Below are positions 12,499 through 23,004 of a stretch of 64,000 bases of DNA, piece by piece. Position 1 is the first letter of the stretch, and the number at the start of each line of letters is the position of its first letter. The notes beneath the pieces are model-generated. The model worked only from the letters and a program-made list of their open reading frames with translations. It was not told the origin of the DNA and searched no databases. Location of the stretch: positions 23,724,214 through 23,788,213 of the forward strand of contig NC_064541.1 of assembly GCF_023856365.1 (NCBI RefSeq). Reading direction: 5' to 3'. This stretch comes from Brienomyrus brachyistius (lineage: Eukaryota > Chordata > Actinopteri > Osteoglossiformes > Mormyridae). The position numbers were made by a program, and so were the translations under genes.

Positions 12499-12888
12499 TG
12501 CAACTGTCATATTGGAGGCAAACACGGAAACAAAGGCAGGTGTGGGGAGAACCAAGAGGGGCTTTATTTAAACAAAAGTACACACAGGGTAAAAAGAAAA
12601 AGACCATGAGGGGTCAAAACGGGGTAGGGAGAATCAGGAGAGATCACAGGACGCAGGGCAAACTGAGGAGGACATGCAGGCAGCAACATCAATGATTGGA
12701 CTGGGGAGCTCAAGACAAGGAGGCACTATATATATATATATATATCACTGACAAGGGAGCAGACGAGAGGCACCTGGGGTGATCCACACAAGGGCTGTAA
12801 TGAGAGGCAGGATTGAACAAGTAAGAGGTGTGGCTCATTAGAGCCACACAATGGAGAAAATGAGAGGAAATGAATGCAGGGTGTGACA
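12499..12888 (-). mobile_element. solo LTR, family B (copy 1)
   Basis: On the minus strand this begins TGTCACACCCTGCATTC and ends near TTGACAGTTGCA-like bases, with TG/CA ends typical of Ty3/Gypsy LTRs. A TTTATT on the + strand near 12563 gives AATAAA in the LTR sense. The region where the sister copy at 16.4 kb has a TATA box is here a (TA)n run (12727-12747). The exact 3' limit is uncertain: a start at 12505 would leave GCAAC/GCCAC flanks, matching at four of five bases. No internal region is attached. Confidence 0.65.
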
Positions 12889-13084
12889 GCCACCACCTTT
12901 CAGAAACCCACTAGGTCCACTAAAGTTTCAGGGCTTTGAACTAACAAACTAAAATGCCAGTGTGTAGCACAGGATACTGCATGCTGGACTATAAAATATG
13001 CTGCCTAGCAAAATACCCCAATACCATTTTGTATGAGCTGTATGGTGAAACTAGGCGGTACAGCTAATGTTAGAAGCATGTACA

Positions 13085-14030
13085 TCAAAAAAAAAGATCA
13101 GAATCTAAAATAACACCAAGGTTTTTAACAATAGTACTTGGTGTAATAGATAGTCCATCCAGATTGACTGTGATGTCCGATAGTTTACTTCTAGTGGCTT
13201 TAGTGTCAGTAAGAAGAACCTCAGTCTTGTCTAGGTTCAACTGGAGGAAGTTGTCTGACATCCACTTTTTGATATGAATTAAACATTCTTCCATTCTCTG
13301 AAGTTGCCATCTATCTGCTGGTTTGGCCGATATATATAATTGTGTATCATCTGCAAAGCAATGAAAGCTAACTCCATGCTTACGAATAACTAAGCCTAAG
13401 GGTGACATAGTGAAAATAGTAGGGGAGCTAAAACTGAACCTCGTGACACTCCATATCCGACCTTGACATGTTCTGAGGAATCACTATTTAGATTCACATA
13501 CTGATAGCGGTCTGACAGGTAAGATTTAAACCAAGAGAGTGCCCTTATGCCTACAGTATGTTAATGCCTATGTAGGAGAATGACATGGTCTATAGTATCA
13601 AAAGCAGTACTAAAGTCAAGCAGCACTAGGAGCGAGGAACAGCCTTGGTCAGCAGACAGGAGAAGGTCATTTACTACCTTCAGTAGAGCAGTTTCTGTGC
13701 TATGATGAGCTCTAAACCCAGACTGAAATCTCTCATAAATCTGGTTCTCCTGCAGAAACGATGTTTGTTGAATAGCTACAAGTCTCTCTATTCTTTAAAT
13801 ATAAATGGTAGATTAGAGATTGGTCTATAGTTTATCATTTCCAAGGGATCCAAGTTTGGCTTCTTCAATAGAGGTTTAATTACTGCTAGTTTAAGAGATT
13901 TTGGTAGATGGCCGTTGCTGATTGAGCAGTTAATTATTGCTAGTAGTGGTTCAATCAATGCCGGGAGCATCTCTTTGAATAATTTTGTTGGAACAGGGTC
14001 TAGCATACAAGTAGATGAATAAAGTGGGAC
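13085..14030 (-). mobile_element. L2-type LINE reverse-transcriptase relic
   Basis: Read on the minus strand. From the right, 13788-14006 gives an RT N-terminal block (LDPVPTKLFKEMLPALIEPL, then PKSLKLAVIKPLLKKPNLDP and INYRPISNLPF). From 13408 down comes the catalytic block with FHCFADDTQLYIS intact, followed by FLQLNLDKTEVLL and the VKNLGVILDSDL segment. The stretch between (about 13410-13790) keeps homologous sequence with broken frames. The family is the same as the + strand L2 at 24.9-26.8 kb. The endonuclease is missing here, so this is a dead 5'-truncated copy. Confidence 0.82.
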
Positions 14031-14045
14031 ATAGTCTCCGGCTCT

Positions 14046-14459
14046 TCTGTTAATGATTTCTCTAATAACCAGGACAGGATTGGAAAATTAGAGGTTTTAG
14101 GACCACTGGATGGTAGTAATCATAACACGGTTAAATTCCAGGTTAATTTTAGTGTCCGAAGAGCAATGTCCAAAACAAAAGTATACAATGTTAGGAAGGC
14201 TAATTTTAATGGTATCAGATTGAAACTAGAAACTGTAAACTGGATGGAGTTAAATCGCAAAATGGTTGAAGAGGCATGGGAGTTTTTTAAAAGCAAGTTG
14301 TTGCAAGTGCAAGAGGACTTCATAACTGTTTCCAGCAAAACTAAATCTAGGAAACTGCGACCATGGTGGTTTACTAAGGAAATTAAGAATAAAGTCAGGG
14401 AGAAAAGGGCTCTGTTCCCCAAATGGAAAATAACTAATGATTTCAAGATAAAGCAGTAG
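14046..14459 (+). mobile_element. CR1-like LINE fragment (copy 1)
   Basis: The + strand encodes a segment spanning the end of an endonuclease and the linker before RT: GPLDGSNHNTVKF (an SDH-like box reading SNH), YNVRKANFNGIRLKLETVNW, EAWEFFKSKLLQVQEDFI and LRPWWFTKEIKNKVREKRAL. The layout matches CR1-type ORF2. A near-identical stretch of about 180 bp is at 46.9-47.1 kb. Both ends are abrupt junctions with other elements. Confidence 0.72.
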
Positions 14460-14460
14460 T

Positions 14461-15228
14461 ATCTAAAATTTGTCCAAGATGAACCAGTTCGATGGGGGTA
14501 AATAGGTGTGGGTGGTCCATGCTGATGAGGAGGCTGGAGAGTTAGAGTTTCTCTTCAGTGGCTGGAGAGTTAGATCTCTTAGGTTGCTGTATTTTTGCTG
14601 CAGAACCCAGGGTAAGAGTGGATGGAAAGGCAGAGCTGTTGTGAAAGCATTCTTCATTAGGCTGGGCTACAAGGGATACTCTGAATGAGGCAGAGGCTCC
14701 ACAGTTTCTTGATGTCCTGTCTGATGGTTCTCAGGACTACAGTAACTCTTCTTTTTCCCTTTCAAGGCCTAATGCTGTAGCACCTGCTGGCAGTAGCATG
14801 GTCCGCTCCAACCTGTCATCAAGTACAGTGTAAGGGTCTAGAGTTCTGCCATTGTGCCATAAGAGGACTCTAATCACCTTGTGGAGAACATGATTGGAAG
14901 CTCCTGGCTTGTCTAGGTAAAGTATCATGGATGTGGAACTCACCAAGCTGGTGCCCTCTTTCTGATCTCTCTGATTATTCTCACACAGTACTTGCAGGTG
15001 TCTCTTATTGCAGATGTAGCAAGGTCTTTTCAAGGTGCACTGTGCAGCCTGACATGACCATCTACACTTCCAGCAACGCTCATTCTTCTAAAACCAAACA
15101 TGGTGCACTGACTTAGGAAGTGATCGTTGGACTCACAAAATGGGCAGTAGACTCTCTTCTAATTTACTGCTGATTGCTTTGTCGGCTGCTCTGAGGTTGA
15201 GACTACAGGTGGTTGGTCCGCAATATTA
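14461..15228 (-). mobile_element. BEL/Pao-like gag-protease fragment
   Basis: The minus strand encodes a zinc-knuckle-like run (CWKCRWSCQAAQC, then RPCYICNKRHLQVLCENN) followed by an aspartic-protease-like segment (VIRVLLWHNGRTLDPYTVLD, then RTMLLPAGATALGLEREKEE). In this retroelement class the protease core usually reads D-S/T-G; here the equivalent reads LDDR, consistent with decay. Assignment to BEL/Pao rests on remembered similarity and order of motifs. No RT or LTR of this family is attached. Confidence 0.6.
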
Positions 15229-15229
15229 T

Positions 15230-15442
15230 TGTCATACCCGGCTCGTACGATCCTCGTGTGTGCCACGCCCCCCTGATTATCCACGTGTGCTTCCCTGATC
15301 GTAACCAGCTGTGTCTAGTTATTTTGATCAGTCCTGTCTATTTAAGTCCAAGTCTTGCCTGTGTCCCTTGTCTGTCAGTGATGTTAGTCGATGTTCGTGC
15401 TTCTGTCCCATACTGCCCTGCCCGATCCAGAATAAACCCCTG

Positions 15443-15481
<39 letters not shown>
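15230..15481 (+). mobile_element. LTR family A (copy 1) ending in (TA)n
   Basis: Starts TGTCATACCCGGCTCGTACG and contains the family-A blocks GTGTGCCACGCCCCCCTGAT and GCTGTGTCTAGTTATTTTG. A TATA-like TATTTAAG lies near 15350 and a polyadenylation signal AATAAA at 15431. Past that point the sequence dissolves into (TA)n (15444-15481), so the 3' edge and target-site duplication cannot be seen. Other copies are at 16204 (reverse) and about 50833 (forward). Confidence 0.72.
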
Positions 15482-15486
<5 letters not shown>

Positions 15487-15587
15487 TTATTTATTTATTT
15501 TTTCTGCATGTTCTCTACCCAGCACTAACCCAAGTAACCAAACAAAATATGACAATTTTTTGTTTTTTGATTGCATTCAGAGATCTT

Positions 15588-15700
15588 AGTGGGGCCTTGA
15601 AAATGGTCCCCACAACATCAACATTTTTTTTTTTACATTGTCAGGGATATTTGGTCCTCACGACATGATATAAACTTAATCCACACAGACAAACTCACAC
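15588..15700 (-). repeat. GGGGAC-type MITE, partial copy
   Basis: Contains AGTGGGGCCTTGAAAATGGT, CCCCACAACATCA, then ACATTGTCAGGGATATTTGG. These are the inverted forms of the blocks in the copy at 18.07-18.2 kb, consistent with a small non-autonomous DNA element. The superfamily is not assigned. Confidence 0.5.
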
Positions 15701-16203
15701 ACACAGAATGTGGCGGGTAGCCCAGCACAGCTTAAAGTCCTCAATGAGGAAAAGGTCAGAGAGAAAGTAAAAGCTAAGCTAGTGGCTTATACTTTCTCTA
15801 TGTGCAATAAAAGAGAACCCAGAGTAAAAACACCCACTGGAAATACAAACAAATCCCAAACCACCTGCATTCGGTCAGAATTCACTAATGAGTTTCCAGC
15901 ACTGTTGCCTGTGAAAATGAGGATGTTATGTCAGCAAGAAAAAGGAACAGACTCTGGAGACTTAAACTGAATGTGGCTCACATTCCCAGTCTGTAATTAG
16001 CACATCTGGTTCCTCTGCATTTAATATTTCTTACATAAATTGAATGACATACTCTGTTTATATCATAAGGATAATGCCACATAAAATGACATGCAAAATA
16101 TTGGGCTGGCAGTGGCTGGGAAGGTGCCCTGTATTATTTCTGAATACTTTCTAAAACATCACAAATTTATTTTAAAGGCAAAGTTCCAAAGTAAATTCTG
16201 CCT

Positions 16204-16432
16204 TGTCACGATCGCTGTGGAAAGCAGGCGATCGAGCGGGCTGGCGAGCGGGCAGGACGGAACACGGGCATTGACAAACATCAATGACAGACAAGGAACC
16301 AGGGCAAGACGCGGACTGAAATACACAAGACGGAGCAAAATAACTACACACAGCTGGGTACGATCAGGGAAGCACACGTGGATAATCAGGGGGGCGTGGC
16401 ACATACGAGGATCGTACGAGCTGGGCGTGACT
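16204..16432 (-). mobile_element. solo LTR, family A (copy 2), TSD TGCCT
   Basis: Reverse-oriented copy of family A: GCTGGGTACGATCAGGGAAG, CACACGTGGATAATCAGG and GGGGGGCGTGGCACA are the reverse complements of blocks at 15.2 kb. The + strand left edge is TGTCACGATCGCTG and the right edge is GAGCTGGGCGTGACT. A perfect 5-bp direct repeat TGCCT at 16199-16203 and 16433-16437 defines the ends. The terminal A has become T. A lone LTR between TSDs is the usual product of LTR-LTR recombination. Confidence 0.85.
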
Positions 16433-16445
16433 TGCCTTAGGTAGC

Positions 16446-16817
16446 CGCAGGTGTCACAAGCCACAGAATGAATAGTATAGGAACAGGCATTGTGGCAAAC
16501 AAATGGGTCTTTATCTTGGGAAAACAAAGGAACAAGATCATGGGGATCAAAATTGTGAGCACAGAGAAACGAGCCACAGGGCAAGCCACACATGATGATC
16601 ATCAGCACACATGCAGGGATTGACATCAGTGAATGAACTGGTGAGTACAAGACTGGGAGGCACTTTATAACACCAAATGATGAGGGAACAAACGAGAGGC
16701 AGCTGGAGTGAGTCACATGAGGGCTGAAACAAGAGGCAAGACAAATTAGTAACAGGTGTGGCTCGTTAGGGCCACACTGAGGAGAGAGAATGGGAAGGAC
16801 GGAAGCAGGGTGTGACA
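16446..16817 (-). mobile_element. solo LTR, family B (copy 2), probable TSD GTAGC
   Basis: Reverse-oriented LTR ending on the + strand in GAAGCAGGGTGTGACA, like the copy ending at 12888. GTAGC occurs at 16441-16445 and 16818-16822. With these as the TSD the LTR spans 16446-16817 and its edge TG has become CG. A TATA-like sequence (CACTTTATAAC on the + strand, near 16661) sits where copy 1 has an expanded (TA)n. It starts nine bases after the TSD of the family-A solo LTR. Confidence 0.75.
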
Positions 16818-17203
16818 GTAGCTAGATTTTTATAAAGTTAAATTTTTAAAATAAAAATGTACATTTCCTTGGGGCCTCCAAGAGGGTCAACCAGTAAATC
16901 GGCTATTTCAGAACACAGACTGAGGCCTACATACATGAGGCCTGTATATTGTAGCTGAAAATACAGGTAGAGTTTTTGTCATCCACAACTGCCATCAATC
17001 TGCCAGGGGAGTGAAGTATTTTCTAAGATGGTCTACAGAGCCATTGAGGATAATTAAATATATTTTCAATAATTCTTCTGTGCATATATTCCCAGTTCTT
17101 TAAAGAATTGTTGAATCAATACAAGGGAAAATAGTGTGAAAGCAATAGTAACAAATAGTAATTTGGGTTTGTGAATTTTTTTTTATTATTTTATTCATTA
17201 TTG

Positions 17204-17514
17204 CTGAGTGGCATGGTGGTTAGCACAATTGCCTCGTAGACCTGGGTTCAAGTCTCTACTATGGTTCCGTGCGTGGGGCTTGCATGTTCTCCCCATGTAG
17301 TTGTGTGGTATCCTGCAGGTGCTCTGCCCTCCCTCCAGTCCAAAAACATGCTGAGGTTAATTGGAGTTGTCAAATTTTGCGTGTGTGTGTGTGACTGTGC
17401 CCTATGCTGGGTTGGTACCTCATCTTGAGTTGTTCCCTGCCTTGTGCCCATAGGCTCTGGACCTCCCACAACCCTGAATAGGTGAAGCAGTTACAGAAAA
17501 TGGATGGATGGATT
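17204..17514 (+). mobile_element. tRNA-derived SINE (copy 3, diverged)
   Basis: Head GTGGCATGGTGGTTAGCACA (A box shortened relative to the full copy), B box GGGTTCAAGTCTC, core CAGTCCAAAAACATGCTGAG, tail AGGTGAAGCAGTTACAGAAA then GGATGGATGG. It shares the GTTACAG tail variant with copy 2 at 5.1 kb. Confidence 0.85.
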
Positions 17515-18013
17515 TTTTAATGGAAATCATTATTGTATTGCCTGGCTAAAAGAATTTCTCATGCTATAAAACCTAAAGTCGTATACGTTACAATTTGTGC
17601 AAAATTGAATTGATGCATTTGTTGGGATATGCTTCCATTTGTCCTCGAGCAATTTATACAAATATTACATGCCATAGCAAATTGAACTTCAGCAAAGAAT
17701 TGCACCTATATTATCGTCAGTGATTTTATTTGGAGCTCACCTGCATAGAAAAGCTTATACTTAGAATAGAAAGATATTTAAAGAAATTCATCAATATCTC
17801 TGAACTAGCAAAGAGAATCCTTTATTGCCCCGTGAAAGGCTGCTCACTGCTACAGCTCCAGTCTGAACTCTTAGAATGGTTCAGCATAATTACAGCAGAC
17901 TGGCTTTTAATTAAATCTTCTGCAGGTTAATTAGGAAAAATTATCTTTAAAGTAATTCCGTGTTTCACTGAGCATGTTGAAGGGATTGAATTTGTGTGTG
18001 TGCGTGAGTGAGT

Positions 18014-18014
<1 letters not shown>

Positions 18015-18065
<51 letters not shown>
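18015..18065. repeat. (AG)n microsatellite
   Basis: About 50 bp of AG/GA dinucleotide on the + strand, immediately before a MITE copy. Confidence 0.9.
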
Positions 18066-18067
<2 letters not shown>

Positions 18068-18205
18068 TATGTATATATTACATTGTGGGGACCAAATGTC
18101 TCCTTAATGTGATAAAAACTTATTATCATGATGTTACGGGGACCACCTTTTCAGTCCCCAGAAGGGGAAACTCAATGTTATAAAAATTAATGAATGTTGC
18201 TTCTA
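18066..18205 (+). mobile_element. GGGGAC-type MITE
   Basis: Reads TATATATTACATTGTGGGGA, CCAAATGTCTCC, GATAAAAACTTATTATCATG, GGGGACCACCTTTTCAGTCC and then GGGGAAACTCAATGTTATAA. The paired GTGGGGAC and GTCCCC blocks give imperfect inverted symmetry. Relatives are at 11.5 and 15.6 kb. The class is inferred from short length and symmetry only. Confidence 0.55.
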
Positions 18206-18715
18206 GATAGCACTTTTCAACACACACAAAGCGCTTTACAGAACTCATAGGGAACTACTTCAACCACCACCACTGTGTGGCATCCACCTGGACAAAGTGA
18301 TGGCAGTCATTCTGCATCAGAATGCTCACCACACAGTAGTTAAGGTAGTGAAGTGGCAGGACATAATTCACCAACTACACATAGGGGATGATCAGGAGGT
18401 CAAATTTGAAAGGGCCACAGTGGGAAATTTTAGCCAGGAGATCAGGGCACAACCCCTACTCTTTCAAACTGACCCCAGAGAGTCAGGACCTTGGGTTTAC
18501 ATTTCATCTGAAAGATGGCACCAATTGTACAACACAGTGTCCCCATCACTGCACTGGGGCATTAGGAACACAAGAAGGGCTAACCTGTTGACCACCTTCG
18601 AGAGGTAATGCAGCTTTCCTTGTTGGTCTCCATTGCAAATACTGACCAGGGCAAAACCTGCTTAGCTTCTAATGGAGTTAGTCTGAACTGCAGGTGGTAC
18701 GGCAGACCAAAATCA
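18195..18715 (+). repeat. dispersed vertebrate-type repeat of uncertain class
   Basis: Contains AAAGCGCTTTACAG, GCATCCACCTGGACAAAGTG, CAGAATGCTCACCACACA, GAGAGTCAGGACCTTGGGTT and a terminal CAGGTGGTACGGCAG. I recognise this chain of blocks as a repeat dispersed in fish genomes, but I cannot assign a class or clear ends. The open frames across it (for example 18297-18608) are by-products. Confidence 0.5.
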
Positions 18716-21700
18716 AAACGCTAAAAAACGCCAAAGTGTTCTATTCTGTTTGGTACTTAAGGTTAGGGCTGGGTAGGCGTGGAGGTTGTCATTGTTGGAA
18801 TTAGAGTTTTTCTCATAATGAATGGAAAGCTGAATATGTGTGTGTATGTGTGTGTTTGTGTGTGTGTATCGGTACTGTAGAAGGGTTTCTGAAATGCATT
18901 ATGAAAAAATTAGAATACAAAAATTAAAGAATAATAAAATCATTACAGAAAACACTAAAATATTAAGGAGACACAAGAACATTAGGTATACACAAGAGCA
19001 TTGTTTTCTTAAATGCTTTAACACTTCCTTTTTTCCTGTTTTATGTTCTTTTTCTGTTTAATATTATAATTGTTTTTGCATTTTTTTCTCTGTGCTTTCT
19101 GACTGTACTGCATTTTGCACTTTGATATTCAAGTGAATTATTCCGAAGTGCTCCAGGCCACAAGAGGCAGGCTATATAAACAGTATACACGGCATGCAGG
19201 CTTAGTTGTTTTTCAGCTAGTAATTTTGTTCCTTTTTTCAGCCACCATTCATGGTCCAGTTTTACCAGGGGAGACCACAGCTCAAAATCCCATGAAACTA
19301 GATTACATGAAGATTTCTTCTTCACTTACTGAACTAACTACTTAGCTTGATTCAACCATTCCACATATCTCCCCTCAGAGCTAATGTTATGCTCACAGTA
19401 CAAGTTAGTTGTGTAGCTGAATTTAAAGGTTTGATTGTTCTGTTCTTTATAAAAGGTAGGCTTATGTACCATTTATGTATGTTTTTTGTGTTTTATGCTT
19501 CAGGGATACTGTAGGTTTCTGTGAGGGGGTGGCAAAAAATGTAATTCTCTGCTGTTGTCCAGTGTAGGTGTCTGAATAAGCAGAACTGAAAGTGCAATGC
19601 AGTAATAATAATAATTTAAAAATTAGGCTCTTTCTCTGCATTGGACAAGACCGAGGCCCTGGGGGACATGGTGATCTCAGCATCTGACAAATCTGCCACT
19701 TTGGGGCTCTGAAAAGACAAATGTAACCTATTATGCCTATAGGATGGTTGCTTGTCCTTTTAGACAGGACAAAAAAGTCTACAGATATTCATTGTTTTGT
19801 GTTCAAGCTGCTTTTTGCTGCTTATTTTTAACTGCTCAAATAACTAAATCCGTCATTGAATATAACTCACTTTCATGATGGGTGGTGCCAGATTACCCAT
19901 ATTTGTAGCTATCGTCACTACAATGTTTCCATAGCAATGGCCATATTTCCCATACCTGTGGCCATCTTCACTGCAGTGTTTCCATGGTGATGGCCAGTGT
20001 AGCAGTTCAGTCTTAAAATGGATGCTGTTGTTATAAACCTTAATTGTTGGTTATGTGAAATATTTGCATTTGCATGACCTTTCTTAAGCATTACACACTT
20101 TGCTTTTTTATAAGTCTGGAACTACTTGTTATATTTTTCTGTTGATCTCAAAAACCAGACAAAGATAGCCTCGGCAACTAACCGATCAGAGGATCAGTGA
20201 AGATCTTGGTTGTATCAGTCTTCCTAAGAGTGAAAACTGTAATTTATTCTCTTCGTACATGAACAATATAGTAATCTGGATGTTGTAAAACTAGTATATT
20301 AAATGAACAGTGCAATGTTTAGATTTTGAAAGGTGTCTATGTTATCAAACTTATTATACAACTTATTTAGAAAACTAACAAACAACTACAAAGCTTTCTT
20401 CTCATTTTTTCAGAAAAAAAAAAATAAATGGCCTCATAGGCATGACATCACCTGACATATAGAGACTCTAATAGCAAGTAAATGTCCTTTGACTTACTGA
20501 TAAGTTAAAGTTGTGATTAAAGTCTTTCTTTATTAAGAGGCACTAAGGTACACTTCATAGGCAAACATCACAGGAACCAGTAGCTAAACAACTGACTCAT
20601 CTTGCCCAGTCTGTGTGTTGCCATAGGAAATTGTATCCTGGCAACCACAAACCCTAGCAACACAAGGGTCATGCCTTCTCATAGACATACAAAAGAATGA
20701 CTCACATCAATTGAAAGATCAATATTGCAGCAAACCCCGCACTCAACAAGTAACTTTGATACTTTCCATCCGCTTGTGAGTAATAATTGATGACCCAAAT
20801 CACATCAATTCCTTCTCTTTGGTCCTGTTTGGCTTTCAGATATATCTCAAAGGCGTCCTAATTTACGTCAAATATCATTGCCAAATACCAAAAATTAATG
20901 TGATTACTGTGATCCAGAAGTAAATGAAATTCACCTTGTCTTTAATCTGATGTTAACACTTAAATTTTAAATGTCAGCTGTTAAATGTCAGTTATAACAA
21001 AGCACAAAGAACAACTTTTTGACCAAAAGAAGTGTTGAGATATCCAAAATAATAATATTGCTTTGCTCTGTATATTTTATACATAGACGTACATTTATTA
21101 CTTATATAGAGTGTTTGATTCTTATAACATCTTTTCATTCAGTTTTTATTTTGCACTCATTTGGCATACCCCAAAAACCAGTAATAGCTCTGAAGAATGT
21201 CACAAATGATCTGACCTTTAACCCAGCTGCCCTGTTGACCTTTAAAACATCACCACCTAACCTTTTTGTTTCTAGAAATGACCTTTAAAGCTTTCATCCA
21301 ATTTATAGCAATTACTAGAAAGGTGCAATTTAATCTTTTTTTTCCTATTTGGTGTCTGTGTCAACATGGTAGATTCTTGTGTCTGAATTTGCCCTTTTAA
21401 ATGAAAGTTGCTGTAAAAATGAAACCAAGACAATTTCTGAATATTTTCAGCTCTCAGAACGTGTTCTCTGTTGGCTTATGCATGAGTTAATATGGCTATG
21501 CCATGCTTTTTGCCACCATAAGCATTCGCCAGTTACTGCATGCATATAAAATGGCCAACACTGAAAGGTTTAAAATCTATATCACAATTTGTTACTGTAC
21601 TGGAAACAGTCTGTGATCCATGTTCCCCTGTCAGCTGAGGACCAATAATACACCCATGAATGCACCGTCAGAACATGCGAAGTAGTTGTTAAATATCTTA

Positions 21701-21770
21701 AATGAAATTGTAGATTTTTGTGATATAAAGCCAGAAATAACACACCTGGGAACCAACAAAGATTCATAAG
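18716..21770. other. non-coding DNA
   Basis: No supported gene. Holds a short GT-rich stretch (about 18835-18870) and the divergent tandem duplication near 19.9 kb, listed separately. Open frames at 19041-19325 and 21019-21288 lack recognisable domains. Confidence 0.55.
19893..20003 (+). repeat. two diverged tandem units of about 55 bp
   Basis: Two adjacent units share the chain CCCATA-TG-G-CATC-TCACT-CA-TGTTTCCAT-G-ATGGCCA: the first runs about 19893-19947 and the second about 19948-20002. Roughly three quarters of positions agree by eye. No function is suggested. Confidence 0.65.
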
Positions 21771-21779
21771 ATTGATAAT

Positions 21780-22200
21780 AAGCGTGACACATTATTGAAA
21801 TTAAGACACCTACAGATCCAACACACCCTGCACTGCAAGCTGTGGAAGTACCTTTTGGATTTGCAGTTATTCTTTATGAAGCAGTTATTCTTCATGAATA
21901 AGTCTTCATCGATGTTGCACACTTGAGCTTTGCAATTTTATCACACTCTTCCTTGAAAAAAGTTCCTTCAAACTGGGGATCCTGTGCACAGCCCTCTTTA
22001 GGTCATTCCACAGGCTTTCTATGAGATTGAGGTGTGGGTTTAGAATAGGCTATTACAGTGCTTTGATCTTTTCTAAAGCTATTCCTTGGTTGACTCAGGT
22101 ATGTGCTTTAAGTTATCATGTTGGAAGGTGAAACCATCTTCATCTTTCTGAAAGTGGCCAGCAGCTGTTCCCCAAAATACTAGACCTAGTCATTCTTCCA
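21780..22200 (-). mobile_element. Tc1-like transposase relic
   Basis: On the + strand this contains TTTGCAATTTTATCACACTC, GTCATTCCACAGGCTTTCTA, TGAGATTGAGGTGTGGGTTT and ATCATGTTGGAAGGTGAAAC. These match the antisense of a common fish Tc1-like transposase (the part translating to PKPTPQSHRKPVE). The minus-strand frame is interrupted by stops. It runs straight into a (TA)n tract, so the terminal repeats are not visible. Confidence 0.6.
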
Positions 22201-22201
22201 C

Positions 22202-22203
<2 letters not shown>

Positions 22204-22284
<81 letters not shown>
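22204..22284. repeat. (TA)n microsatellite, about 80 bp
   Basis: Uninterrupted TA dinucleotides that begin at the edge of the Tc1-like relic and end at the first base of a 5'-truncated SINE. TA is the Tc1 target dinucleotide, so the tract may have arisen from or replaced an element boundary; this is inference. Confidence 0.92.
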
Positions 22285-22285
<1 letters not shown>

Positions 22286-22287
<2 letters not shown>

Positions 22288-22530
22288 TTTCCCCCCACAG
22301 TCCAAAAACATGCTGAGGCTAATTGGAGTTGCTAAATTGCCCATAGGAGTGCATGTGTGACTGAATGCTGTGTGAGTGTGCCCTGCGATGGGCTGGCCCC
22401 CCATCCTGGGTTGTTCCCTGCCTTGTGCCCATTGCTGCTGGGATAGGCTCCGGACCCCCCGCAACCCAGTAGGATAAGCAGTTTGGAAAATGGATGGATG
22501 GATAGATACATATACATACATACATACACA
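22286..22530 (+). mobile_element. tRNA-derived SINE (copy 4, 5'-truncated)
   Basis: Begins in the middle of the family at GTTTCCCCCCACAGTCCAAA, lacks the tRNA-like head, and is complete to the end (AGGATAAGCAGTTTGGAAAA). The GGAT tail grades into (TACA)n-like repeats up to about 22530. The high match to the copy at 25.8 kb suggests a younger subfamily. Confidence 0.85.
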
Positions 22531-22642
22531 TAGAATGCTGTTTCTTAAAATACTGTAAAAGCATCACGCATGAATCCAGGTCAATGTGCATCAACATTTG
22601 TTAAAACCATGGCATCACATTCTCTGATGGTGTTTTTATTTG

Positions 22643-22883
22643 GTTACACTTTATTTGAAAGAGGACAATTAACTTAGTAACTCCATTACTACTGATGTAC
22701 AAATCGCAAACAAATATAGTAACTGCATGAAATACATGAACTGTTATAACTGATTAATTAATGATGAACAAACATGGGGTCAGTTCGTAACTAACACTTT
22801 CTGGTTTATTGTTCTGGTTAATTAATGCATTAAGTAAAAGTGTACTACTAACATTATTTGTGCCCCTTCAAGTAAAGTGTTAC
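22643..22883. mobile_element. MITE with GTTACACTTTATTTGAA termini (copy 1)
   Basis: The left end reads GTTACACTTTATTTGAAAGA, and the reverse complement of the right end reads GTAACACTTTACTTGAAGGG. The interior is AT-rich and non-coding. No clear target-site duplication is seen, so the superfamily is left open. Confidence 0.65.
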
Positions 22884-23004
22884 ACTTCATAGTATGCGCA
22901 TGCAATCAATAGCACCGACATCATTAGGAAAGCCAGATATTGTTGCAAATTCCATTGTAATGTTTTCCTGTACATCCACACTAGGGAAACTGCATATACT
23001 GTCA

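Noticed and set aside
15213..15589. Plus-strand frames ending in Ile-Tyr repeats near 15.4 kb
   Set aside because: They translate an LTR and its adjoining (TA)n tract. No independent coding evidence.
22186..22521. Minus-strand frame with a poly Tyr-Ile tail as a peptide gene
   Set aside because: The Tyr-Ile run is the translation of the (TA)n microsatellite and the rest is SINE antisense.
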